Part shown: piece by piece, positions 19,465 to 27,159 of the stretch
How positions within the stretch are numbered: the stretch's first letter is position 1
Layout of the letters: each line of letters starts with the position of its first letter
Origin: Streptomyces sp. CB02923
GTDB taxonomy: Bacteria > Actinomycetota > Actinomycetes > Streptomycetales > Streptomycetaceae
Length of the DNA: 64,000 nt
Assembly: GCF_001905005.1 (NCBI RefSeq)
Contig: NZ_LWKZ01000024.1
Coordinates: 1,085,299-1,149,298, forward strand
Reading direction: 5' to 3'
Translations under genes and position numbers: made by a program
Notes under the pieces: generated by a model
What the model was told of the DNA's origin: nothing
The model's input: the letters and a program-made list of their open reading frames with translations, nothing else
Databases searched by the model: none

Positions 19465-20802
19465 TCAACTCGGCCGGAACCGCGGGGCGTCCGGGTTCCG
19501 GACCACCTCCCGCAGGACCCGCGTGTAGTCCCGGGCCGCGTCGGCGATGGTGCTCTCGTCGAAGAGGTTGCTGTTGTACTGGACGGCCGCGACCACGTCT
19601 CCGGCCGGGTCGAGGTTCAGCGTCCACAGCGCCCCGTTGGGCACGTCCGACCCCAGGGGCTGCGACCGCAGCCGCCGGCGCACCTCGGAGAACTCGATGC
19701 CGCCCGCCTTCTCGCCGTCCAGCAGGTACGGGAACGGGAAGACCTGGAACACCCACGCCGCGCGCCCGTCCTCCAGCGTCCGGTCCATGAGGCCGTCGGC
19801 CACGCCGGCCACCCGCATGAACGGGGTGTCGTGCGCGTACGCCGCCAGGCAGCTCCGCCGGACCCCCTCCACGACGTCCCGGAAGCTGTCGCAGCCGGCC
19901 AGTTCGGTGCGCACCGGAAGGTAGTTGAAGAACAGGCCGACCGTGCCGTGGAAGTCCTCGTCCGCACGTCCGGGCGAGAACGTCGGTACGACGAGGTCGG
20001 TGAGGCCCTCCCGTCGGTGCAGAAACACCTTGAAGGCCGCCATTAACACCATGAACGGGGTACAGCGGTGGGCCCTCGCCAGATCGAGCGCCGATTCCAC
20101 CACGTCGGCGCCGACGGCGAACCGGTGGATCGCGGTGGACTCCGGACGTCCGGTGGACTTGAGGTGGTCGACGGGGACCGAGACGGCCGACGCGCCGCGC
20201 AGGTTGTCGCGCCAGAACTCCAGTGCGCGCCGCGCGTCCGGACCCGTCGCGTCCGCGCGTTGCCGGGCGGCGAACTCGCGGTACTGGCGCACCGGTCGCG
20301 GGAACGCGCCGAGTCCCCGGCGCGCCGCGTAGCACTCGGCGAGGTCGCGTACGACGATGCGCACCGACCAGCCGTCCGCCGCCGTGTGGTGGACGGCCAG
20401 CACGAGCAGGGCGTCCTCTTCGTCGAACCGGGCCAGGACCGCCCGCAGCAGCGGTGGCTGCCGGGCGCTGACCGCGCCGGACTCCACCTCGATCAGCAGG
20501 TCCTCCACGGCCCGCGTGCGCTCGGCCGCCCCGAGTCCGGGCAGATGCCGTTCCTCCAGTGCGGGCGGCGACGGCGCGAGCACCCGCTGGCTCGGCGGGT
20601 CCTCGTCGCGGGCGATGACGGTGCGCAGGGCCTCGTGGCGGGTGACGACGTCCAGCAGAGCCGCCCGGAGCGCCTCCCCGTCCAGCGCCCCGCGCAGGCG
20701 CCAGCCGTGGACGATGTGGAACCGCGGGCCGAACGGCCCCTCCTGGTCCCCGCGGTCGAAACCGCAGATGAATTCCTGATTGAAGGAGAGCGGGACATTC
20801 AC
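19465..20802 (-). CDS. Free-standing NRPS condensation-domain enzyme
   Basis: About 445 residues covering one condensation domain and nothing else. HHTAADGW (about residues 138-145) is an intact HHxxxDG catalytic motif. RHEALRT, VGLFFNYLPVRTEL and the C-terminal NSNLFDESTIADAA match the C3, C5 and late motifs. GTG 20802 is preferred: GGAGG ends six bases upstream, whereas the ATG at 20808 abuts GGAGG. Known stand-alone relatives such as SgcC5 join a carrier-bound acyl or aminoacyl group to an alcohol or amine; no adenylation or carrier protein occurs in this window. Codon 251 (20046-20044) is TTA, implying bldA-dependent translation. The gene faces the divergent acyl-CoA-dehydrogenase-like gene. 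Confidence 0.88.
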   Translation of the reverse strand: MNVPLSFNQEFICGFDRGDQEGPFGPRFHIVHGWRLRGALDGEALRAALLDVVTRHEALRTVIARDEDPPSQRVLAPSPPALEERHLPGLGAAERTRAVEDLLIEVESGAVSARQPPLLRAVLARFDEEDALLVLAVHHTAADGWSVRIVVRDLAECYAARRGLGAFPRPVRQYREFAARQRADATGPDARRALEFWRDNLRGASAVSVPVDHLKSTGRPESTAIHRFAVGADVVESALDLARAHRCTPFMVLMAAFKVFLHRREGLTDLVVPTFSPGRADEDFHGTVGLFFNYLPVRTELAGCDSFRDVVEGVRRSCLAAYAHDTPFMRVAGVADGLMDRTLEDGRAAWVFQVFPFPYLLDGEKAGGIEFSEVRRRLRSQPLGSDVPNGALWTLNLDPAGDVVAAVQYNSNLFDESTIADAARDYTRVLREVVRNPDAPRFRPS

Positions 20803-20922
20803 GAGCATCCTCCCCGGGACCGTCCGCGGTCCCCATTCCTGGAAAACTCAACCGCCGGGTGACGCTAGCGAGTTCGCCGACCGGCCGGTACTTCCACCGT
20901 GCCGACTTTCCGGGCGGCAACC

Positions 20923-20937
20923 GCAAGGTGCGAGATG
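20923..20937 (-). promoter_or_regulatory. Copy of the recurring 15-bp motif in the condensation/ACAD divergent region
   Basis: On the minus strand this reads CATCTCGCACCTTGC, matching the copy at 16470-16456 (CATCTTCGTCCTTGC) at 11 of 15 positions. CCGGTACTTC, also present next to the 16417 copy, occurs 30-40 bases away at 20885. Candidate regulatory site for both divergent genes. Confidence 0.45.
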
Positions 20938-21001
20938 CCCTGCGGGCGGGCCCTCGGGAGGCTGGTTCCGACCGTTCGCCACGAGCCCGAAGGAACCGCC
21001 C

Positions 21002-22246
21002 ATGGACACGGAATCAGCCGTCGCCGCCACCCCGCCACCGCCGGAACCGGGCGTCGGCCCGGACGCGCTCGTCGCCCGGGCCAGGGCTCTCGCACCGAAG
21101 CTGGTCGAACGGCAGGCGGACACCGAGCGGCGCACGTTCTACGCGCCGGACGTCCATGAGGAATTCCGCCGCGCCGGGTTCTACCGCATTCTCGTTCCGC
21201 GCGCCTTCGGCGGTTATCAATGCGGCGTCGAGACGTTCCTCCGCGTCACGATGGAACTGGCCCGCGCGTGCCCGTCCACCGGATGGATGTACTGCCTCGG
21301 GGCGGCCCATGCCCTGCCCGCCGCCTCCCTGTTCGACGCTGCGGCGCAGGCCGAGATATTCGCCGGCGGCGATTTCGTCTGCCCGGCCACCATTACGCCC
21401 GGCGGCTCGGCGGAGCGCCTCGACGACGGGCACTGGAGGATCAGCGGAACGTGGCGGTACTGCTCCGGTTCTCCGTACGCCACCCACTTCATGGCCCATG
21501 TCATGGTGCCGGGGCAGGACGGCGGCCAGGCCCCGATGCTGTTCATCGCCCCACGTGACCGGTGGCGCCGGCTCGACGACTGGGGGCAGCAGCTCGGCCT
21601 GAGAGGCAGCGGATCGCACGGCATCACCCTGCGCGACGCCCGTATCCCGGACCGTTTCACCCTGCCCGGTACCCACATGAGCGAGGCGGACGCATCCTCG
21701 GCACCCGGCCGGCACCTGCACGACGATCCGGAGTACGGGGGCGCGCAGTTCGGTTTCATGCTGCTCGAAGTCGCCGCGCTGGCCGTGGGCATGGCCCGCG
21801 GGGCCCTCGACGCCTACGCGGAACTGATGCGGACGCGCCCGGTCACGCTGATGCCCTCGGTGTGCCGCGCCGACGATCCGGACCACCAGCTCTGGTACGG
21901 CGAGGCGGCGGGGATGGTCACGACCGCCGAGGCGGCGGTGCTGAACGCCGTTCAGCAGTGGAGCGGGCTGTGCGCCCGGCCGCCCGCCGACTTCACCCGG
22001 GCCCGGGACCTGGCCATCGCGGCGATCTGCCGGGAGGCCATCCGGCTGTGCTGGAGCGCGGTCGAAGGCCGGCTGTTCCCGACAGCTGGGTCCAGCGCGG
22101 TCCGGCACGGGGAACGCATCGAACGGGTCTGGCGCGACCTGTCCACCCTCCACAGTCACGCGGGGGTCGGCGTCCTCCTGGCGGCCGTGACGCCCAGGGA
22201 ACTGGCGCGGGCCCTCGTCAAGGCGCCCGCGGAGGGACAGTCGTGA
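21002..22246 (+). CDS. Acyl-CoA-dehydrogenase-fold flavin monooxygenase / dehydrogenase
   Basis: A 414-residue protein with AAGGAAC before ATG 21002. It has the layout of two-component flavin monooxygenases of the HsaA/DszC group: FRRAGFYRILVPRAFGGYQ in the N-terminal helical domain, ARACPSTGWMYCLGAAHAL, a middle beta domain with ISGTWRYCSGSPYATHFMAHVMVP, and GSGSHGITLRDARIPDRF. No glutamate typical of acyl-CoA dehydrogenase catalysis is obvious, which favours a hydroxylase role. Its stop overlaps the next GTG (GTGA), so it is co-translated with the second FAD oxidase. This is the second such fold in the cluster (compare 10106-11287). Confidence 0.8.
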   Translation: MDTESAVAATPPPPEPGVGPDALVARARALAPKLVERQADTERRTFYAPDVHEEFRRAGFYRILVPRAFGGYQCGVETFLRVTMELARACPSTGWMYCLGAAHALPAASLFDAAAQAEIFAGGDFVCPATITPGGSAERLDDGHWRISGTWRYCSGSPYATHFMAHVMVPGQDGGQAPMLFIAPRDRWRRLDDWGQQLGLRGSGSHGITLRDARIPDRFTLPGTHMSEADASSAPGRHLHDDPEYGGAQFGFMLLEVAALAVGMARGALDAYAELMRTRPVTLMPSVCRADDPDHQLWYGEAAGMVTTAEAAVLNAVQQWSGLCARPPADFTRARDLAIAAICREAIRLCWSAVEGRLFPTAGSSAVRHGERIERVWRDLSTLHSHAGVGVLLAAVTPRELARALVKAPAEGQS

Positions 22247-23625
22247 GCGGCGGGGCGGGTGGCGCCGCTCCCCCGCTCCCGCGCCCGGGGAGCGACGCGT
22301 ACGCGGCGGCGGTCCGAGCCTTCAACCTGGCCGCACCGCTCCGCCCGGACGCGGCGGTCGTCGTGCGGTCGGTGGACGACATCCGGCTCGCCCTGGGCCG
22401 TGCCGAGGCCGAGGGGCTGCGTCCGCGTGTCCACACCACGGGGCACGCGGCGGGCTCGGCCGGTCCCATGGCGGGCGCGCTCCTCCTCCGGGTGGCCCCC
22501 CTCGGCCACGTCGAGGTCGATCCCTTCCGGCGTACCGCCCGCATACCCGCCGGCACACCGTGGTCGGCGGTCGTGGCGGAGGCGGCCGCCCACCGGCTCG
22601 CGGTCGCGCACGGCTCGTCACCGACCGTGGGTGCGGTGGGCTACCTGCTGCGCGGCGGGGTGAGCTTCTACGGGCGGTCCACCGGCCTCGCCTCCAACCG
22701 GGTCCGCGCCATCGAACTGGTCACCGCGGACGGGCGGCTCCGGCGTGCCGGCCGGGACTCCGATCAGGAGCTGTTGTGGGCTCTACGCGGGGGTGGCGGC
22801 GGCTTCGGGGTCGTGACATCCGTGGAGATCGAGCTGCTGCCGATCCGCCGCGTCGTCGCCGGGACGGCGTTCTGGCCCGCCGAGCACGCCGGGCAGCTCC
22901 TCGCCACCTGGCTCCGCTGGTGCCGGACCGCCCCGCCAGAGGCAACGACTTCACTGCGCGTCATGAACCTGCCGCCCGTACCGGGCATTCCCCCGTCGCT
23001 CACCGAAGGACCCGTACTCGGAGTGGACGGGGTGGTCATCGCGCCGGACGACGACCTCGACCGCGCCCACCGCGTCACCGCCGGTCTCCTCGGTCCGCTG
23101 CGCGCCGTCGCGGACCCGCTCCTGGACACCTGGTCGGACAGCACACCGGAGGCAGTGCCCGCCGTGCACATGGACCCGGTCGATCCCGTGCCGGTGCACG
23201 GTGACCACATGCTGCTGGCGGATCCGGGGCCCACCGGGGCCGAGGCGTTCCTCCACGTCGCGGGAGCCGACTCCGGCTCACCACTGGTCAGCGCCGAACT
23301 CCGACATCTGGGCGCCGCGTTGGGGCGGCCGGACGCACATGGCGGCGTCCTCGATCACCTGGCCGCGTCGTTCGCCTACATCGGCGCGGGAATCGCGGAC
23401 GGCCCCGCGGCACGGAACGCCGTCGCCGCGCACCACCGCCGTGTCCGCACCGCACTGCGCCCCTGGGACACCGGGCGCACGGCGCCCACCTTCGTCGAGA
23501 CCGCGGAACAGCCGCAGTGCCACCTGGAGCCGGCGCAGATCCACGAGGTGGACCGGATCCGGGCGCGCGTCGACCCGGACGGCGTGTTCCGGCGCGATGT
23601 CATGCGCGGGACATCGGCGCGCTGA
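22243..23625 (+). CDS. FAD-linked oxidase (VAO/PCMH fold) without the second covalent cysteine
   Basis: A 460-residue FAD-binding_4 protein starting at GTG 22243, overlapping the previous stop, with GGAGGG upstream. RPRVHTTGHAAGSAG holds the histidine equivalent to the covalent-flavin His of BBE-like oxidases. The following loop reads HGSSPTVGAVGYLLRGGVSFYGR and has no cysteine, so at most one covalent bond to FAD is expected. A recognisable C-terminal BBE tail (RIRARVDPDGVFRRDV) remains. It may dehydrogenate or cyclise a product of the co-translated monooxygenase. It is the last gene before a strong terminator and the apparent edge of the cluster. Confidence 0.82.
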   Translation: MSGGAGGAAPPLPRPGSDAYAAAVRAFNLAAPLRPDAAVVVRSVDDIRLALGRAEAEGLRPRVHTTGHAAGSAGPMAGALLLRVAPLGHVEVDPFRRTARIPAGTPWSAVVAEAAAHRLAVAHGSSPTVGAVGYLLRGGVSFYGRSTGLASNRVRAIELVTADGRLRRAGRDSDQELLWALRGGGGGFGVVTSVEIELLPIRRVVAGTAFWPAEHAGQLLATWLRWCRTAPPEATTSLRVMNLPPVPGIPPSLTEGPVLGVDGVVIAPDDDLDRAHRVTAGLLGPLRAVADPLLDTWSDSTPEAVPAVHMDPVDPVPVHGDHMLLADPGPTGAEAFLHVAGADSGSPLVSAELRHLGAALGRPDAHGGVLDHLAASFAYIGAGIADGPAARNAVAAHHRRVRTALRPWDTGRTAPTFVETAEQPQCHLEPAQIHEVDRIRARVDPDGVFRRDVMRGTSAR

Positions 23626-23669
23626 CGGCTGCGGTTCGTTTCCGGCGGGAGAGGACCAGGCCCGGCGGG

Positions 23670-23723
23670 CCGAGGCGCGTGCCGGGCGGCCGAAGGCCGG
23701 TGCGTCCCCGGCACGCGCCTCGG
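23670..23723 (+). terminator. Strong terminator hairpin, 17-bp perfect arms
   Basis: CCGAGGCGCGTGCCGGG at 23670-23686 pairs with its exact complement at 23707-23723, 45 bases after the FAD oxidase stop. It marks the end of the tailoring cluster. Confidence 0.87.
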
Positions 23724-24109
23724 GCGGGGATTCACGGCCGTCGCAGCACCGACGCCGACATGGCGTCCCGCCTCTCACAGGCCCGACACCGCGCGGACGT
23801 TGGACAATCACCGTACTCGCAGACCACCACGTCGGCGCGGGCGTTGGACGAGCACAACACCCGCAGCTCCGACGTCGGCGCCGCGTCGAAGGACCACGTA
23901 ACTCACAGTCCCCTGACCGCTGGACCGTCCGCGCTTCCATCCGCCCCCCACTACCGCCCCCGCGCCTCCATCCGAGCCCCGGGCCCACCTGCCGCCGTCC
24001 CGCCGTCCCCCACCGGGCCGCTGCCCCACAAGACCGCGGGAATGCCCGCGAAGTCCCGCCCGTCGGACGGGTCCCTCCGCAGGCACCCCCATGAGAACAC
24101 CGGCCCCGC
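23724..24109. other. Intergenic region, no gene recognised
   Basis: About 390 bases between the hairpin and the convergent DinB-like gene. It is C-rich, with no reading frame showing family resemblance and no copy of the cluster motif. Open frames on either strand are Arg/Pro-rich shadows. Confidence 0.6.
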
Positions 24110-24916
24110 TCAGCCGCGGGCGCGTTGCGTGAACTGGCCGGGCTTGCGTCCCGGTCCCGCCGACCCGCGGTACGCCTGTGCGATGTTCAGCCACTGGTCC
24201 GCCACCGGGCCCGACGCGCTGAGCGCGAGATCGTCGCGGTGGCGGCGGCGCGTGGCCAGCAGGCAGAGGTCGACCGCGGGCCCCGAGACGCACGCGTCCG
24301 CCTCCGGCTCTCCGAACACCCACTCGGCTCCGGACGGCCCGGTCACCTCGAACCGCAGGCCCCGCTCCGGCACCGGAAGATCCCGCGACCGGTACCCGAA
24401 GTCCCAGGTCAGTGCCACGAAACCGGCGACGTGCCGGATCCGGTCCGTCCTTTCCGGGGCCCTACCGCGAGCGTCGGCGACGTCCTGGCCGTGGGCGAAC
24501 AGCTCCATCATCCCGGCCGCGGCGAGGACGCCGGCCGGGATCGGCCGTACCAGCCAGGGGACGATCCTTTCGGGCGGCAGGGCGGACAGCGCCCGTTCCG
24601 TCGCCGCGCGCTGCGCGCGCCACTGGTCGAGCAGCTTCGCGTTGCCGTTGCCCAGGTACGGCAGCAGGCCCGCCTGGACGGCGTCGTCGAAGGAGCCCTT
24701 CAGGCCGCCGATGACGGCTCCGAACGCCCGCGGTGCCGCCGCGGCCTTCTCGGCCAGCGAGAAGACCATCGTCAGGTGCGCGATCTGGTGCGCGACGGTC
24801 CACCCGGGGGCCGGGGTCCCGGTCTCCCACTGGGAGTCGTCCAGCCCGTCCACCAGCCCGTCGACCCACGCCCCCTCCAGGACCAGGTCGTCGAACACGT
24901 CACGTTGCGGCCCCAT
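24110..24916 (-). CDS. DinB-like metal-binding protein (TIGR03084 / maleylpyruvate-isomerase superfamily)
   Basis: A 268-residue four-helix-bundle protein. The N-terminal TPAPGWTVAHQIAHLTMVF (GWxVxxQIxHL), the later MELFAHGQDVADARG and a C-terminal domain with LRFEVTGPSGAEWVFGEPEADACVSGPAVDLCLLATRRRH match actinomycete TIGR03084 proteins. In this superfamily three His/Glu/Asp side chains bind a metal; known roles include mycothiol- or bacillithiol-dependent isomerases and transferases. GGAAGG lies eight bases before ATG 24916. It is divergent from the DUF1702 pair, sharing a 178-base promoter region, so a thiol-dependent step in that pathway is possible but unproven. Confidence 0.8.
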   Translation of the reverse strand: MGPQRDVFDDLVLEGAWVDGLVDGLDDSQWETGTPAPGWTVAHQIAHLTMVFSLAEKAAAAPRAFGAVIGGLKGSFDDAVQAGLLPYLGNGNAKLLDQWRAQRAATERALSALPPERIVPWLVRPIPAGVLAAAGMMELFAHGQDVADARGRAPERTDRIRHVAGFVALTWDFGYRSRDLPVPERGLRFEVTGPSGAEWVFGEPEADACVSGPAVDLCLLATRRRHRDDLALSASGPVADQWLNIAQAYRGSAGPGRKPGQFTQRARG

Positions 24917-25094
24917 GGCGCTGCCTTCCGGTCGGATGCACTTCCTCCCGTCAGTCTGCTGGCCTGCCCCGTCCGACACTTCTCCCGCCATGCTGTCCTC
25001 CGGCGCACCAACCGCCGCTGCGCAACCGGGGAGAAGCGGACCTCCGACGTGCCGCCGCACGATGAACCAGCCACCGACACACAGGGGAGGACAC

Positions 25095-26111
25095 ATGGCG
25101 AGGGCCCTGCGCTCGCTGCGCCGGACGCTGTTCGCGCCGCCGCTCGACGAGGTCTCCTTCGCTCGGCGCGGCTTCCCGCCGCTGCCCGCGAACAGTCCCG
25201 CCGACGCTCTGCAGGCCGTACCCCGCGCCGTCGTCTGCGGTTTCGAGTGGGCCATGGAGGCCGGCGGCCTGCCGGAGCTGACCCACCGTCTGGAGCTGAT
25301 CGACGCCGAGCAGCGTGGTTTCGCCTACGAGGGCGCCACCATGGCGTGCACGGTGCTGGACACAGCCCGTCCGGGCCACGGCAGCCGCACCCGCGAGCTG
25401 CTCCAGGGCCCCGGCCGGCCCCACGTGCTGCTCGCCTACATCGGCATGGGCTTCGCCATGGCCCGGCTGCCGAGAGTGCTGTGGAAGAAAGTGCTCCCCG
25501 ACCTGCCCGGCCAGCCCTGGCACCCCGTCATGAGCTGGCTCGCGGTGGACGGTTACGGTTTCGACCTCGCCTACTTCCATACCCGGCGCTGGGTCGACGA
25601 GCAGCGGATCCCGCCCGCGTACCCGTGGCTGGGCGCGCCCGGCTACTTCCCGCGCGCCGTCGACCAGGGCATCGGCCGCGCCCTCTGGTTCATCCACGGC
25701 GCCCGCCCCGAGCGGATCGACACCGCCGTCCGCGCCTTCGCCGCGCGACGGCGGCCGGACCTGTGGAGCGGGGTCGGGCTCGCCGCGGCCTTCGCTGGCG
25801 GCTGCGGGGCCGACACCTTCGAGACGCTGCTGCGGGTCGCCGGGGAGCACCGGGCGGAGTTGGGCCAGGGGGCGGTCTTCGCCGTCCGCGCCCGCGACCT
25901 GGCCGGCTTCGTGCCACCGCACACCACTGTCGCGGCCCGGGTCCTGACGGGGCTCTCGGTGCCGGGCGCGGTCACCCTCGCCGACTCGTGCGCGGTCCGG
26001 GACCCCGTCGCCGGGCCGGTACCCGCCTATGAGCACTGGCGGCGTGCGATCCGCGCCCGCCTCACGCCGGGCGCTCCCGGCCCGGCGGACCAGCGGGCCG
26101 ATGGCCCGTGA
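25095..26111 (+). CDS. DUF1702 family protein, copy 1
   Basis: A 338-residue protein with GGGGAGG before ATG 25095. It shares with its neighbour the blocks RGFAYEGATMACTVLD, YIGMGFAMARLPR, WLAVDGYGFDLAYFHTRRWV, VDQGIGRALWFIHGA and LAAAFAGGCGADTFETLL, the hallmarks of DUF1702. No membrane segment or cofactor motif is evident; conserved His, Tyr and Asp residues (DGYGFxxxYFHT) suggest an enzyme. DUF1702 members have been noted near enediyne and other specialised-metabolite loci, but no reaction is established that I can cite. It is followed by a second copy and a P450, the order expected for a functional unit. Confidence 0.85.
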   Translation: MARALRSLRRTLFAPPLDEVSFARRGFPPLPANSPADALQAVPRAVVCGFEWAMEAGGLPELTHRLELIDAEQRGFAYEGATMACTVLDTARPGHGSRTRELLQGPGRPHVLLAYIGMGFAMARLPRVLWKKVLPDLPGQPWHPVMSWLAVDGYGFDLAYFHTRRWVDEQRIPPAYPWLGAPGYFPRAVDQGIGRALWFIHGARPERIDTAVRAFAARRRPDLWSGVGLAAAFAGGCGADTFETLLRVAGEHRAELGQGAVFAVRARDLAGFVPPHTTVAARVLTGLSVPGAVTLADSCAVRDPVAGPVPAYEHWRRAIRARLTPGAPGPADQRADGP

Positions 26112-26178
26112 GCCCGCACCGACGACCGATGGATTCCGGGGGAAACCCGGGGACGACCCACGGAGATTGGGGACGCAC

Positions 26179-27159
26179 ATGCCGAGCGCACTGGGCCGAC
26201 TGCGAAGCAGGCTGCTGACGCCGAGCGTCACACAGACCCTGCTGGAGACCCGCGGCTTCCACCGTAAGTCGCCCGACGCCCAGCGGCTGCTGGAGACCAT
26301 CGGGGCACGCTTCCTGGAAGGCTACGGGCACGCCGTGGCCGCGAGCACCGCCGACGAGGCCGAACGCGATCTGGAGGCGATCCCGGAGCGGTTTCGCGGC
26401 TTCGCCTACGAGGGCGCGGGCATGGGCGCGGCAATGCGCGACGCCCTGCCCGGCCTGGGCCGCGGCCACGTGGACCGGCTGCTCGCCGGGCGGGGCGCCG
26501 CCCACCAGTACATGATCTACGTCGGTGTCGGCTGGTCCATGGGCCGGCTGCCGCGCCGCCTGTGGGCCGATGTGGACGCCCTGGACCCGCTGCTGCGCTG
26601 GCTGGTGCTGGACGGGTACGGCTTCCACCAGGCGTACTTCCACACCGAACGCTACGTGCGGCGGCAGTACCGCGGCCCCCGTTTCCCCTGGCCCGCGCAC
26701 GACCATCCGGACTACACCGGCAACGCCATCGACCAGGGCATCGGCCGGGCACTGTGGTTCGTCTGCGGGACCGACCCCGACCTGGTCGCCACCACCGTCG
26801 AGAAGTTCCCCGCGTCCCGCCACGACGACCTCTACGGCGGCGCGGGGCTCGCCGCGACCTACGCGGGCGGGTGCGACAGCGCCGAGCTGACGGTTCTGCG
26901 GGACCGGGCCGGTGAGCACCGCGGCGCCCTCGCCCAGGGCAGCGCCTTCGCCGCGGAGGCCCGGCTGCGGGCCGGCCTGTACGTGCCGCACACCGCGCCG
27001 GCCACCCGGGTGTTCTGCGGAATGGAACCCGAAGAGGCCGCCGCCGTCACGCGGGAGGTCCGCCCGGAGGAAGCGGCTGCGGGGCCGCTGCCGGCGTACG
27101 AGGAGTGGCGTAACGCCATCGCCGAACGGATCACCGGCATCGGGACGGGGCCCCGGTGA
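26179..27159 (+). CDS. DUF1702 family protein, copy 2
   Basis: A 326-residue paralogue of the previous gene. It shares FRGFAYEGAGMGAAMRDALP, YVGVGWSMGRLPRRLW, WLVLDGYGFHQAYFHTERYV, AIDQGIGRALWFVCG and LAATYAGGCDSAELTVL. The two copies are diverged enough to be ancient duplicates that may form a heterodimer or act in succession. ATG 26179 follows TTGGGGA at about nine bases. Its stop overlaps the P450 start (GTGA). Reaction unknown; the tandem arrangement with a P450 is the main clue. Confidence 0.85.
   Translation: MPSALGRLRSRLLTPSVTQTLLETRGFHRKSPDAQRLLETIGARFLEGYGHAVAASTADEAERDLEAIPERFRGFAYEGAGMGAAMRDALPGLGRGHVDRLLAGRGAAHQYMIYVGVGWSMGRLPRRLWADVDALDPLLRWLVLDGYGFHQAYFHTERYVRRQYRGPRFPWPAHDHPDYTGNAIDQGIGRALWFVCGTDPDLVATTVEKFPASRHDDLYGGAGLAATYAGGCDSAELTVLRDRAGEHRGALAQGSAFAAEARLRAGLYVPHTAPATRVFCGMEPEEAAAVTREVRPEEAAAGPLPAYEEWRNAIAERITGIGTGPR

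Noticed and set aside
23808-24323. Minus-strand frame of 171 codons before and overlapping the DinB-like gene
   Set aside because: Arg/Gly/Pro-rich translation, no ribosome site, and it overlaps a real gene in another frame.
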